The notes beneath the pieces are model-generated. The model ran no database searches, had not been told where the DNA came from, and saw only the letters and a list, made by a program, of their open reading frames with translations. Both the position numbers and the translations under genes were made by a program. DNA of 64,000 bases, taken from Epiperipatus broadwayi (taxonomy: Eukaryota > Onychophora > Udeonychophora > Euonychophora > Peripatidae). Location: positions 1,452,501 through 1,516,500 of the forward strand of contig JAQFVV010000231.1 in the NCBI GenBank assembly GCA_028023455.1, in the 5' to 3' direction. Shown piece after piece: positions 11,171 to 22,516 of the stretch (the first letter of the stretch is position 1; every line of letters starts with the position of its first letter).

Positions 11171-12215
11171 ATTTTTAAAAAAAACAACAAATGTTCTATC
11201 TACGATCTCCCTGTCACTTCCTGACAAGGTGACATTGATTAACATGATGGTGATTCTGCACTTCAATTAATACATGCCAATTCTTAAGCCAACCAAGCCC
11301 TTTCAAAATGTGATCAACTTGATCTGCACCAGTATAATGTGAAAGAGGAAGAGCATATCCATCAGACTAGATAGAGTGCAGAAACCAAGGGACCTGATAT
11401 GGGCTTGGTCTTCATAATGTCAGTGTGTTCTACATACAAAGAGCATTGAGACTGCTTAAAGAAATGAATGCAGAAATGTCTAAGCAACTGTCAGAAGAAG
11501 ATGTGGAACCTACCGATATGCCTCCACCCATGCCGAGTAAATGGGCATCAGAACTGTTAGCACACGTAAACAAGTCTTTCAAAGTTACAACAAGTGTCAT
11601 AGAAGCCAAGAACACTTACTGGGAAATCTACAAATATGTGAATCCTGGAAATATGAGATTGCCAACTGAGCTCAGGATCACAACAAAAATGCTAATCAGG
11701 AAATCAAAACAATGGGGTTTTGAGCCCAAGTTCATTGATTTTATAATCAAATATAATATAATCTCACTTCCTTCAAACCATTTTCTGGTGACCAGAAGAG
11801 GATTTTCCAGATTGAATACAACATGCAATTTGTGTAAATTAGAAGATGAAATGATCAAATACATATTTCTAATTGCTCTCATCTAGCATGAATCAGGCAG
11901 CAAATCATGACAAGAGTTATGACCTCTGATAAAAACATCTTGTCAATAAGTGAAGCTCTAAAGAATGGCAAATATACCACAATAAGAATGGCATTATTTC
12001 TAATATATGCCATGTGGCTAACAAGAAATAGGCTCATCTTTAGACAGGACAGTCCAGAAAACCATGGATGGTGTATAGAGAAACTATAGACTGGCTAAGA
12101 AACAGAGGCCGCCTACTAGCACCTGAGCATCTCTATGTTGATACTTGGGTGCAAATTTTATCACTAGACAATGAGCCTCCTGCTCAAAGGATCTGAGCCA
12201 AGCCATAAATGAACA
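11171..12215 (+). pseudogene. LINE C-terminal region with degenerate zf-RVT-like zinc ribbon
   Basis: A plus frame near 11230-11440 reads KVTLINMMVILHF then RVQKPRDL and GLGLHNVSVFYIQRALRLL. This is the thumb/linker segment common after the reverse transcriptase domain (typically KP...GGLGL). The same frame continues as a 153-codon open stretch (11425-11886) containing TCNLCKLEDEMIKYIFLIAL. That is a CxxC followed by positions where the family normally has H and C, here lost. After a stop, 11907-12089 reads IRMALFLIYAMWLTRNRLIF, matching the W..RN..IF ending of zf-RVT regions. This family differs from the RTE-like one just upstream. Truncated and non-functional. Confidence 0.65.
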
Positions 12216-12342
12216 ATTAGTAATGATTATAAACTAAAAGATTCATGCTGCAATTGTATGTATTTTCCTTAATAATAATAAAAAGATAAGAATTGAAATT
12301 AAACTTTCTTTTTATACAAATAATTTAAGATTAGAAAGAAAT

Positions 12343-12440
12343 ACAATGAGGTTTGCAACAATAAAATCATATAGTGTAAATAAAATGTAGGACAATGAGG
12401 TTTGCAACAATAAAATCATATAGTGTAAATAAAATGTAGG
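12343..12440. repeat. Perfect 49-bp tandem duplication
   Basis: The unit beginning ACAATGAGGTTTGCAACAAT occupies 12343-12391 and repeats identically at 12392-12440. Perfect identity in AT-rich neutral DNA suggests a recent slip or an assembly effect. Confidence 0.9.
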
Positions 12441-12540
12441 ATGAACATTTTTTCTCCCTAAATTAGCATTTGCACAATAAATGCTTACAGCAAACTAGAA
12501 TGATGGACATCTTTATCATGTAGGGTTCACTTATCAATTT

Positions 12541-12569
12541 ACTTATGTTACATTTCTCAATCTCTAGCA

Positions 12570-12621
<52 letters not shown>

Positions 12622-12959
12622 CAATGAAATCAAGTCATATGTCACATGACCTTATTTGACAAGCTTGTATTACAATTTAATTCTTGAATGTCCTAGCCCC
12701 TCACTGAAAAAGCCAGTAGCAGAAACTGGTCTGAGGTTTGTGATATTCTGCAAAGCTTGTTAAGAGCTTATTTGCAAGCTATATATATATATATATATAT
12801 TGAAAGGTTTTTTTAGGTATGTATTCTGATTAGTCTCTAACCATGAGCCATAAAAGTAGAATTTGAAAGTTCATTTTCATTGCCCACTCAAAGTTTTTCC
12901 ATATGCTTCCCTATCCTGCTCCATCCCATATCCACAACATAATCTTTGTCAACTCTGTG
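12541..12959. repeat. (TA)n tracts and low-complexity DNA
   Basis: (TA)n at about 12571-12619 and 12780-12800. Between them, GACAAGCTTGTATTAC and GCAAAGCTTGTTAAG are partial inverted blocks also seen at about 47395-47530, suggesting a decayed palindromic repeat. No gene. Confidence 0.6.
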
Positions 12960-14700
12960 GCCTTTATATATAAACCCCCCTTTTCCAAAACCCAGCAAAA
13001 AAAAAACAAGAACCCACTTTCTGTATAATCATTTTGTTCATGTTTATTCTTCCAAAATTTCAAAATTTATACCCTTTCTGCTTGCAGGCATTTACATTCA
13101 ATTATCAGATGTCTAATATTTTCTATGACTTCCTTACACAACTTGCAGACTAAATCACCACATTTTTCCATTCATGTGTATATTTGCTTGTTGCTAAACA
13201 TCCTGTTCAAGCCTTAAACAGGAAACTACTTTCTTTGCTAGTATCACAAATTAACTCACACTCAATAATTTGTTTACTTTTATATATATTTAAATTTCTT
13301 TTTACTCTCCATATTAGTTCTCCATCTTACCAACTGCCTATTTGTTATTAATGCATCTATTCTTCTATCCCACTCCTTGCCACTAAAACACTCAACAATT
13401 CTCCTAACACAATCATCCAAACTTTTCTCTATCATATATTCTTTATCCAAATCGTCAGCATATTGTACTATTTTTCTCATCCATCTTATTGCAATGACCT
13501 TTACTCATAATCCAATTAAATGCTATTTTGGCTATTCTTTTATTATCCATAAATTGAAATCCACTAAACATTTTCATTTTGCATCTCTCATATAAAATCT
13601 TGACTATCTTATTTCTCCTTGAATTGCTTCCTTTACCATCCACACATCTGCATCTAATGCATGTTTTCATACTTCTCTTTGTACTTTTTCTAAGTAATCT
13701 AACACCCCTTTACTAATACATATCACATCATTATCATATGTTAACACTGCTACTCACACTCCCATACTATTCTAGCTACATCATATTTATTATACGAAAA
13801 CACTGTTAATTTTTTTATTAGACCCTTTCTTTTTTTGCTTCATTTATTTCTCCAATTCATCTAAGCAATTTCTGTGATTATTTAAGATGACTCCTAATTA
13901 GTTATACCCATTCACCACATTTAAAATTATACTGCTCAATAAAAATTCTTTCTTTTCTCTTTCACCAGTATTTAACATCACTATGTTTGATTTCCATCAT
14001 TAAATTTAATCCCCATCTCTTTACTTATCCTTGTGCATGTCTTCAGCATAACTTCCTTATCTTCCCTACTTTTAATGCACAAGAAGACATCGTCCACAAA
14101 TAAAAGACTTGATAATGTATATACTCCTTTGTCACCTATTAATGCTATCTCTACTCTCTTCCTAGTCTTTCTATTGTTCTCTCCATTTCTCTCAAATGCA
14201 ACAAAAACAAAATAGGTGACATGGAGCATTCTCATCTTAGTCCCACCCCATTTTTCACTTTAAACGATTCTATATTCCCTAATTGATATGTATAGTAATT
14301 ATTTTCATACAATCTCTTGATAAGATCCATTAAAGCTCCATCCATTTTCAAATTTACTAAACTTACTCATACTCCATCCATTTTCAAATTTACTAAACTT
14401 ACTCATAATCTATTTCTATTTACTCTATTGCATGCCTTCTCTATATCTATAAAAACCATATATAACTCTCTATCTGTATTTCTACTCATATTTATATGTT
14501 GTGTCACTACAATTAAACTATTTCCTATATGCCTATTCAATTGAAAACCTCCATATATTTATTGTACTATATTATTTTCTTCCATCCATTTTGCTATCCT
14601 TCCAGCTATCATATATGCAGAAGCTTTATATAACCCTGATGTTACCTCTATTAATCCTTCCAGACATTTAAACTTTCTTCATTCCTAATTTCTGGAACAA
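12960..14700 (-). pseudogene. Non-LTR retrotransposon reverse transcriptase remnant
   Basis: Read on the minus strand from 14700 down, broken frames give the motifs of a LINE reverse transcriptase in order. First comes YMVFIDIEKACNRVNRNRLW (about 14432-14460 and above). Then LIKRLYENNYYTYQLGN (about 14290-14330), and LSSLLFVDDVFLCIKS with the catalytic FVDD at 14089-14100. This is followed by KEMGIKFN. Further down are basic, tryptophan-containing thumb sequence (13280-13670) and a zinc knuckle, CGDLVCKLCKEVIENIRHLIIEC (about 13085-13160). Stops and frameshifts separate the pieces. The catalytic box itself is intact, but the protein cannot be made. A 34-bp tandem duplication (14337-14405) lies within the RT region. 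Fragments of the same family seem to lie at 1230-1640, 36850-38110 and 41000-41810. Confidence 0.75.
14337..14405. repeat. Tandem duplication inside the LINE remnant, 34-bp period
   Basis: CTCCATCCATTTTCAAATTT...CTTACTCATA occurs twice in direct succession. It is a later slip event within the dead reverse transcriptase sequence. Confidence 0.85.
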
Positions 14701-15184
14701 TATAACATTAAAAATTAATAATAATTTTTTTAAAACATTTTTTATAATATAAATGCATAAAAAATCAATTAAAAAATTACTTTTTCCAGCTTTCCCACAT
14801 AAAAGTGTGGGGTGATCATGTTTTATAATTCACAAATAAGATTTTTAAAGAATCACACCCCTTTCTTATATCAATGTCAATCTACTCAAAGTGGGTGTCC
14901 GTTGAAAGCAATCCCTTGAATATCCGAATTCCTACAAATTTCTAATGATGAGCCTACATTTTTCTCACTTGCTCTATTTATGTGATATTTGCTACAGCTA
15001 GTCTTTAATATATTTTACTTGACACTTCAATATTTAGAGCTAATTATAAAAAAACTTTAATTAGACTCTTCATCATTACAATTAATAATATATTATTCTT
15101 TCCTAGATGTTTTTGATTTTCCATTCAGCTTAATATATATTTTAATGTTGAGCAAGATAATCATAGCTATTTATTTCTTTCAGT
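14701..15184. other. AT-rich intergenic DNA, nothing recognised
   Basis: No ORF of note and no repeat shared with other parts of the window. Confidence 0.5.
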
Positions 15185-15345
15185 ATAGCCCTGTGTTGTT
15201 TAATGCAGTGGTAGAATGACAGACTCTGGAGGTCAAAGTTCATAGATCTTCGTTCCAGTTGCTACTTCAGATGCTTGAACTTCTTACAAGCTCCCAATTG
15301 ATAAACCATTTGATTCTCATTTATATTTATATAAGTAAATGTTTA
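15185..15345 (+). repeat. tRNA-like SINE remnant
   Basis: TAATGCAGTGGTAGAATGAC resembles a tRNA A box with D-loop, and CTTCGTTCCAGTTG about 45 bp on resembles a decayed B box. The sequence then runs into AT-rich DNA. No acceptor stem can be closed, so it is not a tRNA gene. Confidence 0.45.
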
Positions 15346-15424
15346 GATATTGTTACAGAAACAGAATGTGTGAAAGAAAAAATAAGATAAATGAATAAAT
15401 GTCATTATAAAAGATGATAACTAT

Positions 15425-15790
15425 GGTAATGTTTCTGTAATGCAATTTTCACTGTATTGCTTTCATGCCAGGTAGGGACTGGATTCTATTCCCTTTTAAG
15501 ACCTTTTGGAAGAATGTAATCAGAAATATATGATCAAAGACATGTGAAAAAGATGTATGATTCCCAAGATGCATATTTAGCTGCCCAAAATTTTGTATCT
15601 TTTTCATGTATCTTTGGTCATATATTTATTATATATGTATGATTACACCCTGCCCACAAGTTTTTATGGTGTTGATAGAAACAAGATCCTATCTTGCATG
15701 AGGGTGATGTAGTGAAAATTGCACTACAAAAACATTATTCATTATGTGGATAATCTCTAGTTAAATGAATGACTATTAAAAATTTTGAAC
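15425..15790. repeat. Head-to-head pair of family A2 3' arms, ribozyme lost
   Basis: The minus-strand arm 15425-15590 and plus-strand arm 15590-15790 are inverted copies of the A2 3' region. Shared blocks are ATCTTTTTCA, CTTTGGTCATA, TGCATGA..GTGATG and GTGAAAATTGCACTAC. The junction near 15585-15600 holds only traces of the hammerhead region. Confidence 0.6.
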
Positions 15791-15889
15791 ATGCTTCCAT
15801 TAAGTGGTTTCTGTCAATGTTGTGAGGGCAAAAAGTTTGAACTTGTCAATTAAATTGAAGCAACTGACTATGTGTACTGTCCAGTAATA

Positions 15890-16175
15890 AAGATATGTTT
15901 AAGAGATAGTGATCTGGACCAACTGATATAGATATGTGCAAGAGATAATACTCTGGATCAACTGATGAGTGCTAATTCTGTATAAAATGTGAATCCTGGG
16001 GATAATACATCTTTTTCACGTGTCTTTGCTTATATGGCTATGATTACATCTCTACCTAAGATGTTAAAAGTGGATAAAAACCAGTCCCTACTTTGCATGA
16101 GAATGGTGTAATGAAATTTGCACCACAGAAACATTATTCATTAAGTGAATAAGCTCTAGTCCAATGAATGACTAA
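15890..16175 (+). repeat. Family A2 repeat with dead hammerhead core
   Basis: CTGATGA is intact at 15962-15968, but the hairpin has become GTGCTAATTCTGTAT and the following GAAA is AAAA. Stem III still reads ATGTG...ATACAT followed by C. The A2-type 3' arm follows. A second ACCAACTGATA at 15919-15929 is a partial duplication of the same site. Confidence 0.65.
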
Positions 16176-16179
16176 TAAA

Positions 16180-18039
16180 AAGTATTAATAACTATGGCAA
16201 TTTAAGGAAAAAAACTAAAAAAAAAAAAAAATTGAATATCTCTATTGCTTAAAAGATCATATGAAGTTTGAAAGCTGAAAAGAAGTGACAGATCAGGCCA
16301 CCACTGCAATGAATCATACAGGGGTATAGATTTACTGTGTGCTATTAAATGGGACAATGCCATGAACTGACATTTGAATGCTGTCACAAACAGTAGTGCA
16401 TAAGAAATTCTATCACTTAATCAGGTTTGTTGTTGTCCTGTTCATTTTATAGTTGCCCATTAAAAGCAGTGCCAATTCTTGCTTCTGAAGCTAATAAAAA
16501 ATCTCACACAGTTAGGATAAGTTGAATAATTCCATAAACTGATATAAAAGCAAATGTCATTTCCCAGAAAGTGTCATGTATTACCAACCAGGCCTTTAAA
16601 AATTTTACAGATATAGATGGCTTCCTTCTTCTATTTCACCAAACTTGAATACTTTCACAACACAATCCCAATCTTACTTCCAGTCATGTCTTTCTATTTG
16701 ACCATCCAACCCAACATTAAGAGTTGTTTCTGCTTTCAGCCCAGCCAACCAATACCTCCTAAAGTTCAGTATTTAAATATGTTGTATTTGAAGCACTCTC
16801 TATAAAGTCCTATAATCTCCACACTCCATAGAAAGCAATAGGCTGCAGCTACAATCCCACCTATACCAACCTCTTCAATTAATCTGGTCATCTAGTCTCT
16901 AGTCTTCCTTCACAAGACATGTCACAGAATGTCATTTCTGATAATAAACTTGCTATACATAGCCTTGCTGAATATATAGGTCTTGCAAATCAACATGGAT
17001 GACTGTGAATAGTATAAAAGTTCAGATTCTCTGGCGCGTGGGGGTTAGTCCATTGGTCTTTCTTCTTTTCATTCATCAACTGAGAAATAATTTCACAAGT
17101 TTATGAGTGAAATAATCACCCCATCATTTCTTTATTGATATTTTTATTAATGAAGTATTTATTTATTTTATGTGTGTGTATGTGCGTGAGTGTGTGCTCA
17201 AGTTCAGTATTAAATCAACAGGGTTTTAGAAATAAGCCAAGTAATACATCTGAATTATCGTCATTGATGGCCGTTTAATCTAGATTCTCCTATCCACATC
17301 ATCAACTTTAATCAGCCTTGATGTTTATAGCTTCATCGTAAAATAATAAAAGACACTCAAAGCATTAAAGTTATTTTAGTAAATTTAAAAGAATGCACCC
17401 TACGAGCCAAACGCATTCTGCTTTAGGAATATAACTCTTGCTAACCTCTTTTTATATATTCTGAAAAGCAAACACAATATTTATTTAAAATCAGTTTATG
17501 TGTATGCCTCCAATTTATAAATATTTTAAATTTTAAATTTTTTTTCTTCCTTTTTCTTAACACCTCAAACATAATTTTTAAAATGTTTTACTGTTTCTCC
17601 CCTTCTAACCATTAAAGAAAAGACAGGGAAAAAAAATTACAAAGAAGTAAATAAAATAGTTTACTTTACTAAAGAAGCTGTGTCTTTTTTTTGTTGTTGT
17701 TGCTAATGAATATTTTATGATGAACCTACTGAGAATTTTACAACTTCCCAATAGAAAGAATGATTCTAAAAACAGTAATAAGAAAGTGTTGACAACTACA
17801 TTAAATAAAAATGACTTTATAAATGATGAAAAGCACCCTAGTTAGAAATGTTTTTTACTGATATCGTAAATCTGATTTCAGTTAGATTTTTAATTCCTGA
17901 GTTTATAAAAACCATGTCCAATCCTAATCATTAGTACTGAAAAAGGGTGAACTATGGCGCTGCCCGTCCGTAAATTGCAGTTTCCGGTCTATTACTTCGT
18001 TTCTAGAATTTCCCATGAACTCCTGCGCAATCAATTAAT
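16180..18039. other. Intergenic DNA with scattered SINE tails, no gene
   Basis: Around 16235-16290, TTGCTTAAAAGATCATATGAAGTTTGAAAG matches a recurrent tail motif seen at several sites. TGGCGCGTGGGGG at 17031-17045 resembles 55039-55058 (TGGCGCATGGGGG...). Short open frames at 16202-16387 and 16617-16805 have no recognisable features. Confidence 0.5.
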
Positions 18040-18290
18040 CCATTATTATTTTTTCATTAATATTTTTTTAAAAAATAAAATCGTTCGTTGCTTTGAAAGT
18101 CATGTGATACTTGAGTATTAAAAATGACGAAAGTAAGCTTCAACTCAGCAAACTAATTCTTGGTTCTTTATTGCTTGAAAGTTCATACGAAGTTCGAGAA
18201 CCGGAAGTGCCAATACTGTAATCAATCTAAGAATCTTGCGCTCCAATATCTGACACTCTACAATCAATTGGCAAACAGAGTGCCAAATTA
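18040..18290 (+). repeat. Two adjacent copies of a SINE-tail-like motif
   Basis: TTGCTTTGAAAGTCATGTGATACTTGAG (near 18090) and TTGCTTGAAAGTTCATACGAAGTTCGAG (near 18170) are copies of one motif. It also occurs near 10524, 16240, 19598, 20872, 26105, 26260, 54490 and 54630. Recurrence beside otherwise different flanks suggests a shared 3' tail of small retroposons. Confidence 0.45.
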
Positions 18291-20009
18291 TTATTTTTTA
18301 AGTATTGGACATCCTAAATCCCATTTAAATTGAAATAGTAAAAGTATATTAAGAAATATTTATTTAACTATAATAATAGGCACTATATAAACACATTATT
18401 AAAAAAGTATATTTAAACATTCGTGACTCCCTTGATGTTGAACTTTTGAAACTAACTTACTGAAAAATTTCTATAATGGTTCTTCTGTTAGTTGTGCCAC
18501 CAAAAAAATTCCCATGTGTCATGTAGTGGCATGTTTCCCATAGATTGCTGAACACTGCATTAAAACAATGCAGGGAATTGTGGATTCTTTTTGCTTTGGC
18601 AATGCAGGATCATCATTATCCACACTAATTATCTCTTCTGCCATGTAACCAATTTCTGGTAATTAAGATTTTCTTTTTTCCAAATATACAACAATTATTT
18701 ACATATCAAATAACATGATTTATTTACAGATAATAAAAGTTCTACATCAGCGTTTGGTACCAGTGCCATCAGGAAAAACAGTAGAATTATCAAAGATTGT
18801 TATGCTTGATATGGATTGCCATTCTTGAAAATTTTACCATATTGAGCACCTTGAAAAATCAGACCAAATGTCATCCTGGAAAAATGCTATTTATGACTGC
18901 CTAAAGTAGATGTAGACTTGGTGGATGTATTTGTGGATTAGAAATAGGATTGTGATCTTAAAAGATATAATGGATTAATAACAGTAACTGTGAAACATTC
19001 AGGTTATTAGTATGGTACTGTGTAGTAAAGTGACTTTAAAAAGGCAGTTTGTCATAACTTAACAATAGGGTATTATAAGTGGTAATAGCAGTGGATAATT
19101 ATCAATCATTACTTGTACTCCTCCAATACAATTTTAGCCTCTTCAGTATTTAAAACTTCTGCCAAAACCATAATTAGCTTAATAAGTTTAGTAATGCATT
19201 ATATATATATATATCCATAAAAATATTATTTAACAAAAAAAGGTATGGTTAGTTGTCTGATATTTAGGCACCCAGGTGCGACTAAAGCATATTTCTGCTT
19301 TTACTTTTGTAAGCTAAAAGTCAATGTAGAAATCAATACCGCTTAGGTCAATAATAGTAAACAGACTAATATGCATCAAAAGAAATCAGCAATAAACATA
19401 GCAACAGAATACTTAAATGCGTGTTAAATAAAGAAATGAAAACAGGAAAACTGGTCTTATCGTTCGAAGTAAGATTACTATTGTTACACAGTGATCAAAA
19501 AAATATAAATAAAAGATTTTTAAAAGTTTGAATAGCAAAGATAGTTCATTAAATAACTATATTACATTGTGCGGGGGGGGGGTAAATAAGCATCAGTTGC
19601 TGAGATGGTCATGTGCCATTTGAACAGTGTAGATCAAATTAATTTAGCTAATTTACCAGTGATTCTTTTCTTAATCAATTGCAAATTACTCCATGAACTC
19701 TTAGAGAGAATGAGAAATTTGTCTCATTGGAATATATGAATGGGAATTTGAACTGCTGATGAAAATAATTAGACACAACATGATCACTTATTATAATATA
19801 TGGGGTTTTCAAAACCCAAAATTTGTCATTCTTTTTTGTATTTTCCTCAAACATGAGTTAATGCAATATTTTTTTGTTCATCAATAATGTACTTAACGAA
19901 TTGAAGAAACATTTTTCAGAGCTTCCAATGTTTTGTAATACTTTTAATGAAGGCAGATGTTGCTACTATATATTTCTATCTTTAGCAGAACCATAGATAA
20001 ATGTTAAAG
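18291..20009. other. AT-rich intergenic DNA, no gene recognised
   Basis: Contains a G run at about 19573-19581 and a (TA)n at about 19200-19215. Nothing else identifiable. Confidence 0.5.
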
Positions 20010-20560
20010 AGAAATGTTTGATGATTTTTCACAGAAGAAAATAAAGATTGATAGTCATGAATTAGAAGTTGATAATTACAAATAGCTTAATGAGTCAAGT
20101 TAATTATATCACTGAACTTGAACAGAGTGTTGGGAAAGAGGATGATAATATTAAAAGAAAAGGAAATAGGATTACTTGCTTGGAAAGAAACGTTTTTATT
20201 AGATATGTTTTTCCAGCTTAATGAGTCAAGTTAATTATATCACTGAACTTGAACAGAGTGTTGGGAAAGAGGATGATAATATTAAAAGAAAAGGAAATAG
20301 GATTACTTGCTTGGAAAGAAACGTTTTTATTAGATATGTTTTTCCAGTTTTTACATATGGATCTGAAACTTGGCTTCTGACCAGAAAAGCAATGCAAAAA
20401 CTTCAGACCATATATTAAAGAATGGAGAAATGGGCATTAGGAATGGAATGGGTGAAAAAACAAACACATAATCATTGGTCATTAATGAAAGAATTAAAAG
20501 TATGAAATAAACTTGGCCTGCTACACTTAATAATAATAAATATATTAAATAACCTTAATA
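20010..20560 (+). pseudogene. RTE-like retrotransposon fragment with internal duplication
   Basis: Plus-strand frames read FDDFSQKKIKIDSHELEVDN, then a KYL-type junction. After that comes NVFIRYVFPVFTYGSETWLL and TRKAMQKLQTIY, then RMEKWALGMEW after a stop. This is the post-RT segment of RTE-like elements, where family members typically have VLPV-TYG-ETW followed by R-MER. The catalytic domain is absent. A perfect 131-bp tandem duplication (20085-20215 and 20216-20346) repeats the middle. Non-functional. Confidence 0.75.
20085..20346. repeat. Perfect 131-bp tandem duplication
   Basis: The block starting GCTTAATGAGTCAAG is present twice with no differences visible by eye. It lies in a dead retroelement, so identity implies recent origin or an assembly artefact. 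Confidence 0.9.
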
Positions 20561-20599
20561 TTACCATATATTCTTTTAAATCCATATAAATAAACATAC

Positions 20600-20668
20600 A
20601 ATAAAAGACAAATGACTCTCAAGATGCATTTCGTGCTGAACCAGCACTCATCAGTTGTTCCGGGTCAC
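20600..20668 (-). ncRNA. Hammerhead ribozyme (type I), canonical core
   Basis: Minus strand: CTGATGA (20648-20654), a perfect 5-bp stem II hairpin GTGCTGGTTCAGCAC, then GAAA (20629-20632). Then comes a short stem III region ending in GTC, with predicted cleavage after the C paired to position 20607. All invariant core bases are present. Stem III is the weakest of the set (A-U plus two G-U pairs), and the stem I 3' strand here departs from the family. It sits at the 3' side of the RTE fragment. Activity is inferred from motif integrity only. Confidence 0.75.
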
Positions 20669-21149
20669 TATCTCTCATATATATATATATATCTTTACTG
20701 TATGAAAAATATTTATTTATATTAAATAATTACATTTTGAATTACAAGTGGGTTGAGTCAATTTGACAATTGTAATTCAAAATATCATTATTTAATAATA
20801 AAAATAAATATAAAAAACTTTTTCTTTCATAGTTAGAAATGTTTCATCCACGTTATTAGAAGTACTTAAATCACTTGGGAAGTCATAAAATGTTTGGGCG
20901 AACATATGTAAACTATTAAATATTGATCAAACAACTGCATATTTACAAATGCATACATATAAAATTCAATTTTTTGTAATCAAATATAGGTTTAACTATT
21001 AACGAACTAATGAGACTAATGGAAATAATTACATCGTCAACCACAGTTATTTGAGACCGAGGCAATTTATATGTGTGCATTGCGCTTGCATGATTATCAT
21101 TATTTCTTTACTTCTTCCTCCTATTAGACCAGCACTCATTAAAGTATGA

Positions 21150-21400
21150 AGATTGGTTATCTTAATATAAAGCTGAATACTAATTGTATATATGTGTTGG
21201 GATGGAAATCTGAACCAACTGATCAGTGCTGGTTTAGCACGAAATACGAATATTGGTGATTATTTATCTTTTCAACATGTGTATAATCAGGTGAGTCAGC
21301 AATATAAGATGGCACACAGTTGTAGGTCGTGTGAAATTCTGAGTTCGAATCCCACATATATTACATATATAAATGCAGGGGTAAGCCTGTACAATGCATT
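21150..21400 (+). repeat. Family A1 hammerhead repeat with tRNA-like tail
   Basis: The core at 21219-21225 reads CTGATCA, so the invariant G8 is C. Stem II (GTGCTGGTTTAGCAC), GAAA and an ATA/TAT stem III are intact. The 3' part ends in GAGTTCGAATCCCAC (about 21337-21351), the best B box in the family. The G8 change would abolish cleavage. Confidence 0.7.
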
Positions 21401-21621
21401 AAAATAGATTATGCAGAATATACACGTGCAAACACACACTCAATTTGATTTAAACACGCATTTTAACTATTCTTCACATTAATGCTTTTCATAATTTTTT
21501 TTTTGTTAAATTGTTTTATTTTTTAAATGTAGATTTTAATATATGTTTTTGATTTAATAACCTAATTAATTTAATGATTAAACGATTATAATTCTTCATG
21601 TCGCAGCTCTAATACCACAGC

Positions 21622-21688
21622 ACCAAACAGTTGTATGATCCCCAAAATTCACATTTCATGCTAAACCAGCACTCATCAGTTGGCCCAG
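21622..21688 (-). ncRNA. Hammerhead ribozyme, core intact but stem III closing pair mismatched
   Basis: Minus strand: CTGATGA (21673-21679), hairpin GTGCTGGTTTAGCAT (4 bp plus a G-U), GAAA (21654-21657). Stem III is ATGT against ACAA, so the A15.1-U16.1 pair next to the cleavage site is A-A. That change may cripple it. Confidence 0.6.
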
Positions 21689-21973
21689 ACTAATCTCTTA
21701 CACATATTTTTTATCATTGTTCAATATATATGGATAGCAAATTATTACAGTTTAATTCATAAGTAACAAACTTGATGCCCTTACAACGTTGAACACAAAC
21801 CACTTAGTCGAAGTATATTAAAAAATTTTATTAGTCATTCATTAAACTGGAGATTATCCGATAATGAATAATATGTTTGTAGTATAAGTTTCACTACATC
21901 ATTCTCATGCAAGATAGAGACTGTTTTTTATTCACTTTCAATACCTTGTAAAGATATATAATCATAAACCTAT

Positions 21974-22052
21974 GACCAAAGTTATTTGAAACAGATGTAT
22001 GATCCCCAAGATGCACATTTCACACTGAACCAGCACTCATCAGTTGGCCCAG
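21974..22052 (-). ncRNA. Hammerhead ribozyme (type I), canonical core and good stem III
   Basis: Minus strand: GGCCAACTGATGA with the core at 22037-22043, hairpin GTGCTGGTTCAGTGT (two standard pairs plus G-U wobbles), GAAA (22018-22021). Stem III is ATGTG...TACAT followed by C (base paired to 21994), the predicted cleavage site. An inner ATC/GAT helix caps it. Stem I can form from GGCCAA (22044-22049 complement) with TTGGTC (21974-21979 complement) across a roughly 12-nt internal loop. This is the best candidate for an intact self-cleaving motif, apart from its weak stem II. Confidence 0.75.
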
Positions 22053-22516
22053 ATCATAATCAAAATTTTATCATTGTTCAATATATATATATATATATAT
22101 ATGGATAGTGAATTACTAGTTTAATTAATAAATATCAAAGTTGCTGCTCATTTTAAAATGTTATTAATCATTCATTAGACTGGAGATTACACAATAATGA
22201 ATAATATATCTGTAGTATAATCTTCACTGAGAATGATGTAGTGAAAATTATACCACAGATATATTATTCATTATTATATAATCTCTAGTCTAGGGAATGA
22301 TTATTCAAAAGTCTTCCAGGCCAGATCTGGCCAACTGGGAGTAGTATTCTTCCTTCTTATTCTCAAAGCACTAGTGGATGTCCTGTGGGGTTTGAATGAA
22401 GGAATATCCCAGTCTGATTAAGAGAGAAAAAAAATAATTTTATATCAAGACTTAGTTTCTCAAATGCATAATGGATCATTAAACATTAAAAGCCTAAAGC
22501 TAAACTAAACAAAATA

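Larger units (their letters stand above)
21600..22310. repeat. Two family A2 hammerhead repeats, minus strand, plus an inverted tail
   Basis: The first copy (about 21622-21790) is cut at its 3' side by a tRNA-like GTGCTGTGGTATTAGAGC. The second (about 21840-22130) is near complete, with ribozyme and A2 3' arm. A further inverted pair of A2 ends lies at 22170-22310 around TATATTATTCATTATTATAT. The 5' parts share ATCATTGTTCAATATATAT. Confidence 0.65.

Noticed and set aside
16617-16805. 62-codon plus-strand frame
   Set aside because: Short, no recognisable motif, unsupported by neighbours.
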